A DNA stretch of 5,417 nt from Bacillota bacterium (GTDB lineage: Bacteria > Bacillota > Bacilli > Lactobacillales > Enterococcaceae). Shown one piece after another: positions 4,730 through 5,417 of this stretch. The position numbers and the translations under genes were made by a program. Numbering within the stretch: the first letter of the stretch is position 1; each line of letters opens with the position of its first letter. The notes below the pieces were generated by a model. The model worked only from the letters and a program-made list of their open reading frames with translations. It searched no databases and had not been told where the DNA came from. The stretch is from positions 1 to 5,417 of the forward strand of contig JAEWFE010000085.1 of assembly GCA_023389005.1 (NCBI GenBank), written 5' to 3'.

Positions 4730-4763
4730 AAAAGGCATTGGAGACAACACTCCAATGCCTTTT
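4730..4763 (-). terminator. Intrinsic terminator of the betaine-binding protein gene
   Basis: AAAAGGCATTGGAG (4730-4743) and CTCCAATGCCTTTT (4750-4763) form a 14-bp stem with a 6-nt ACAACA loop. On the minus strand the complement of six A (4728-4733) gives the U-tract. It lies 2 bp past the stop codon of the betaine-binding gene. The + strand tail of four T is weaker but could stop rightward transcription as well. Confidence 0.88.
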
Positions 4764-4765
4764 GA

Positions 4766-5417
4766 TTATTTCACCCAAGCTTTGACTTTTTCCGGATTGG
4801 CTTTGATCCAATCTTTGGCAGCTTGCTTTGGATCTTTCCCATTTTGAATGTCCAACATCACGCTTTCCATATCTTTGGTACTCCAATGGAAATTATCTAA
4901 AATTTGATTGGCTTTTTGATGTTCTTTGGCAAAACCTTTACTTGTCATTGTATGAATTTCTTCAGCTGAACCCATACTCTGCTTATCATCTTTTAAGTAT
5001 TTCAAATCATATTTGGCAAACATCCAATGAGGAGACCAACCAGTAATGACAATCTCTTCCTTATTTTTAATTGCTTTATCTAAGGCCACGACCATTGCAC
5101 CTGATGAAGAAGTCTCTACTTGCCAATCACTTAAATTATCATAAGCTTTGCCTGTTTTCTTAGCACCAGCAACAACTCCAGCACCTGGCTCGATTCCGGT
5201 AATCTTCTTACCAGCTTCATCGGATAAATCGCTAATGGTATCGACTTTCATATAACTAGGAACGACTAATCCCACTTTTGCTCCTTTTAGATTGGCACCT
5301 AAATCCACCAATTGATCTTTATATTTTTTGTATTGGCTCGCATGGGTGTTTGGTAACCACGCTGCCACCATCGCATCAGCACGTTTATTGGCCACTGCTT
5401 CCCACATGACAGCATTA
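4766..5417 (-). CDS. Glycine betaine/proline betaine ABC transporter, substrate-binding domain (OpuAC type, partial)
   Basis: The last 216 residues of an OpuAC-type binding protein; the frame stays open to the right edge, so the ATG at 5407 is internal (preceded by Asn-Ala-Val). The protein captures glycine betaine or related osmoprotectants outside the membrane and delivers them to an OpuA-type ABC importer. Marks counted from the Met at 5407 are MWEAVANKRADAMVAAWLP (1-19), NLKGAKVGLVVPSYM (39-53), GIEPGAGVV (71-79), TGWSPHWMFAKYDLKYL (122-138) and NFHWS (172-176). The Trp residues W17, W124/W128 and W175 are spaced like the aromatic cage that holds the trimethylammonium group in OpuAC proteins; exact matching was not done. 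In many Lactobacillales this domain is fused behind the permease (OpuABC/BusAB type). Whether that holds here, or whether it is a separate lipoprotein, cannot be seen. Confidence 0.92.
   Translation of the reverse strand, partial: NAVMWEAVANKRADAMVAAWLPNTHASQYKKYKDQLVDLGANLKGAKVGLVVPSYMKVDTISDLSDEAGKKITGIEPGAGVVAGAKKTGKAYDNLSDWQVETSSSGAMVVALDKAIKNKEEIVITGWSPHWMFAKYDLKYLKDDKQSMGSAEEIHTMTSKGFAKEHQKANQILDNFHWSTKDMESVMLDIQNGKDPKQAAKDWIKANPEKVKAWVK

Larger units (their letters stand above)
3932..4765. other. Long AT-rich intergenic region without a convincing gene
   Basis: This 834-bp stretch lies between the 79-residue small gene and the betaine-binding protein gene. It contains the promoter of the small gene, two TACATATGTA palindromes (near 4087 and 4628), a TGTAAA-based inverted repeat (4593-4634), three phased T-tracts (4521-4547), a 15-bp hairpin (4682-4720) and the terminator of the betaine gene (4730-4763). 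A possible 45-residue minus-strand frame (4414-4551; basic start, then LYLLFFYFW) has AGGGG only 3 nt before its ATG and no clear promoter, so it is not called as a gene. About 4105-4500 shows nothing else I can support. Confidence 0.6.

Noticed and set aside
4635..5046. Frames at 4635-4847 (+), 4701-4886 (-) and 4828-5046 (+)
   Set aside because: They run through the two hairpins or overlap the betaine-binding gene in other frames, without ribosome binding sites.

Overview
The window looks like chromosomal DNA of a low-GC Gram-positive bacterium, most likely of the order Lactobacillales and possibly an Enterococcus-like genus. The genus is a weak inference. The grounds are AT-rich intergenic DNA, strong GGAGG-type ribosome binding sites, TATAAT-type promoters, and familiar gene families: a SteT-like LAT transporter, an XRE regulator with a DUF3955-like membrane tail, a YvgN-like aldo/keto reductase and an OpuAC-type glycine betaine binding protein. 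No rRNA, tRNA, CRISPR array, complete insertion sequence or phage gene was found.

Layout, left to right. Positions 1-171 (+) are the 3' end of trpA, closed by a bidirectional terminator at 186-219. Positions 226-1542 (-) encode a 438-residue amino acid permease. A divergent spacer of 237 bp carries an extended -10 promoter, a leader hairpin and a small palindrome ahead of an XRE-type regulator (1780-2262, +). This regulator converges on an aldo/keto reductase (2289-3137, -), and the two share a hairpin that contains the regulator's stop codon.

From about 3140 to 4765 the DNA is very AT-rich and holds two small convergent genes, 3452-3649 (+, 65 residues) and 3692-3931 (-, 79 residues). They share a motif, [F/W]TxSKRxHAxxRGRL with a T-x-D six residues later, although their codons differ. 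Each has its own promoter, and they share one bidirectional terminator. I do not recognise the family. This paralogous pair is the most interesting part of the window.

The roughly 700 bp behind the second small gene has no convincing gene. It does have structure: two perfect TACATATGTA sites that match the CopY/BlaI operator consensus, T-tracts phased at about 10 bp that should bend the DNA, an inverted repeat built of TGTAAA units, and a perfect 15-bp hairpin without a T-tract. The window ends in the 3' part of a glycine betaine/proline betaine binding protein (4766 to beyond the right edge, -), which has its own terminator.

The annotated metabolic genes (tryptophan synthesis, amino acid exchange, carbonyl reduction, osmoprotectant uptake) appear to be independent single transcription units. 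Apart from the two small paralogues, nothing in the sequence ties neighbours into a pathway.
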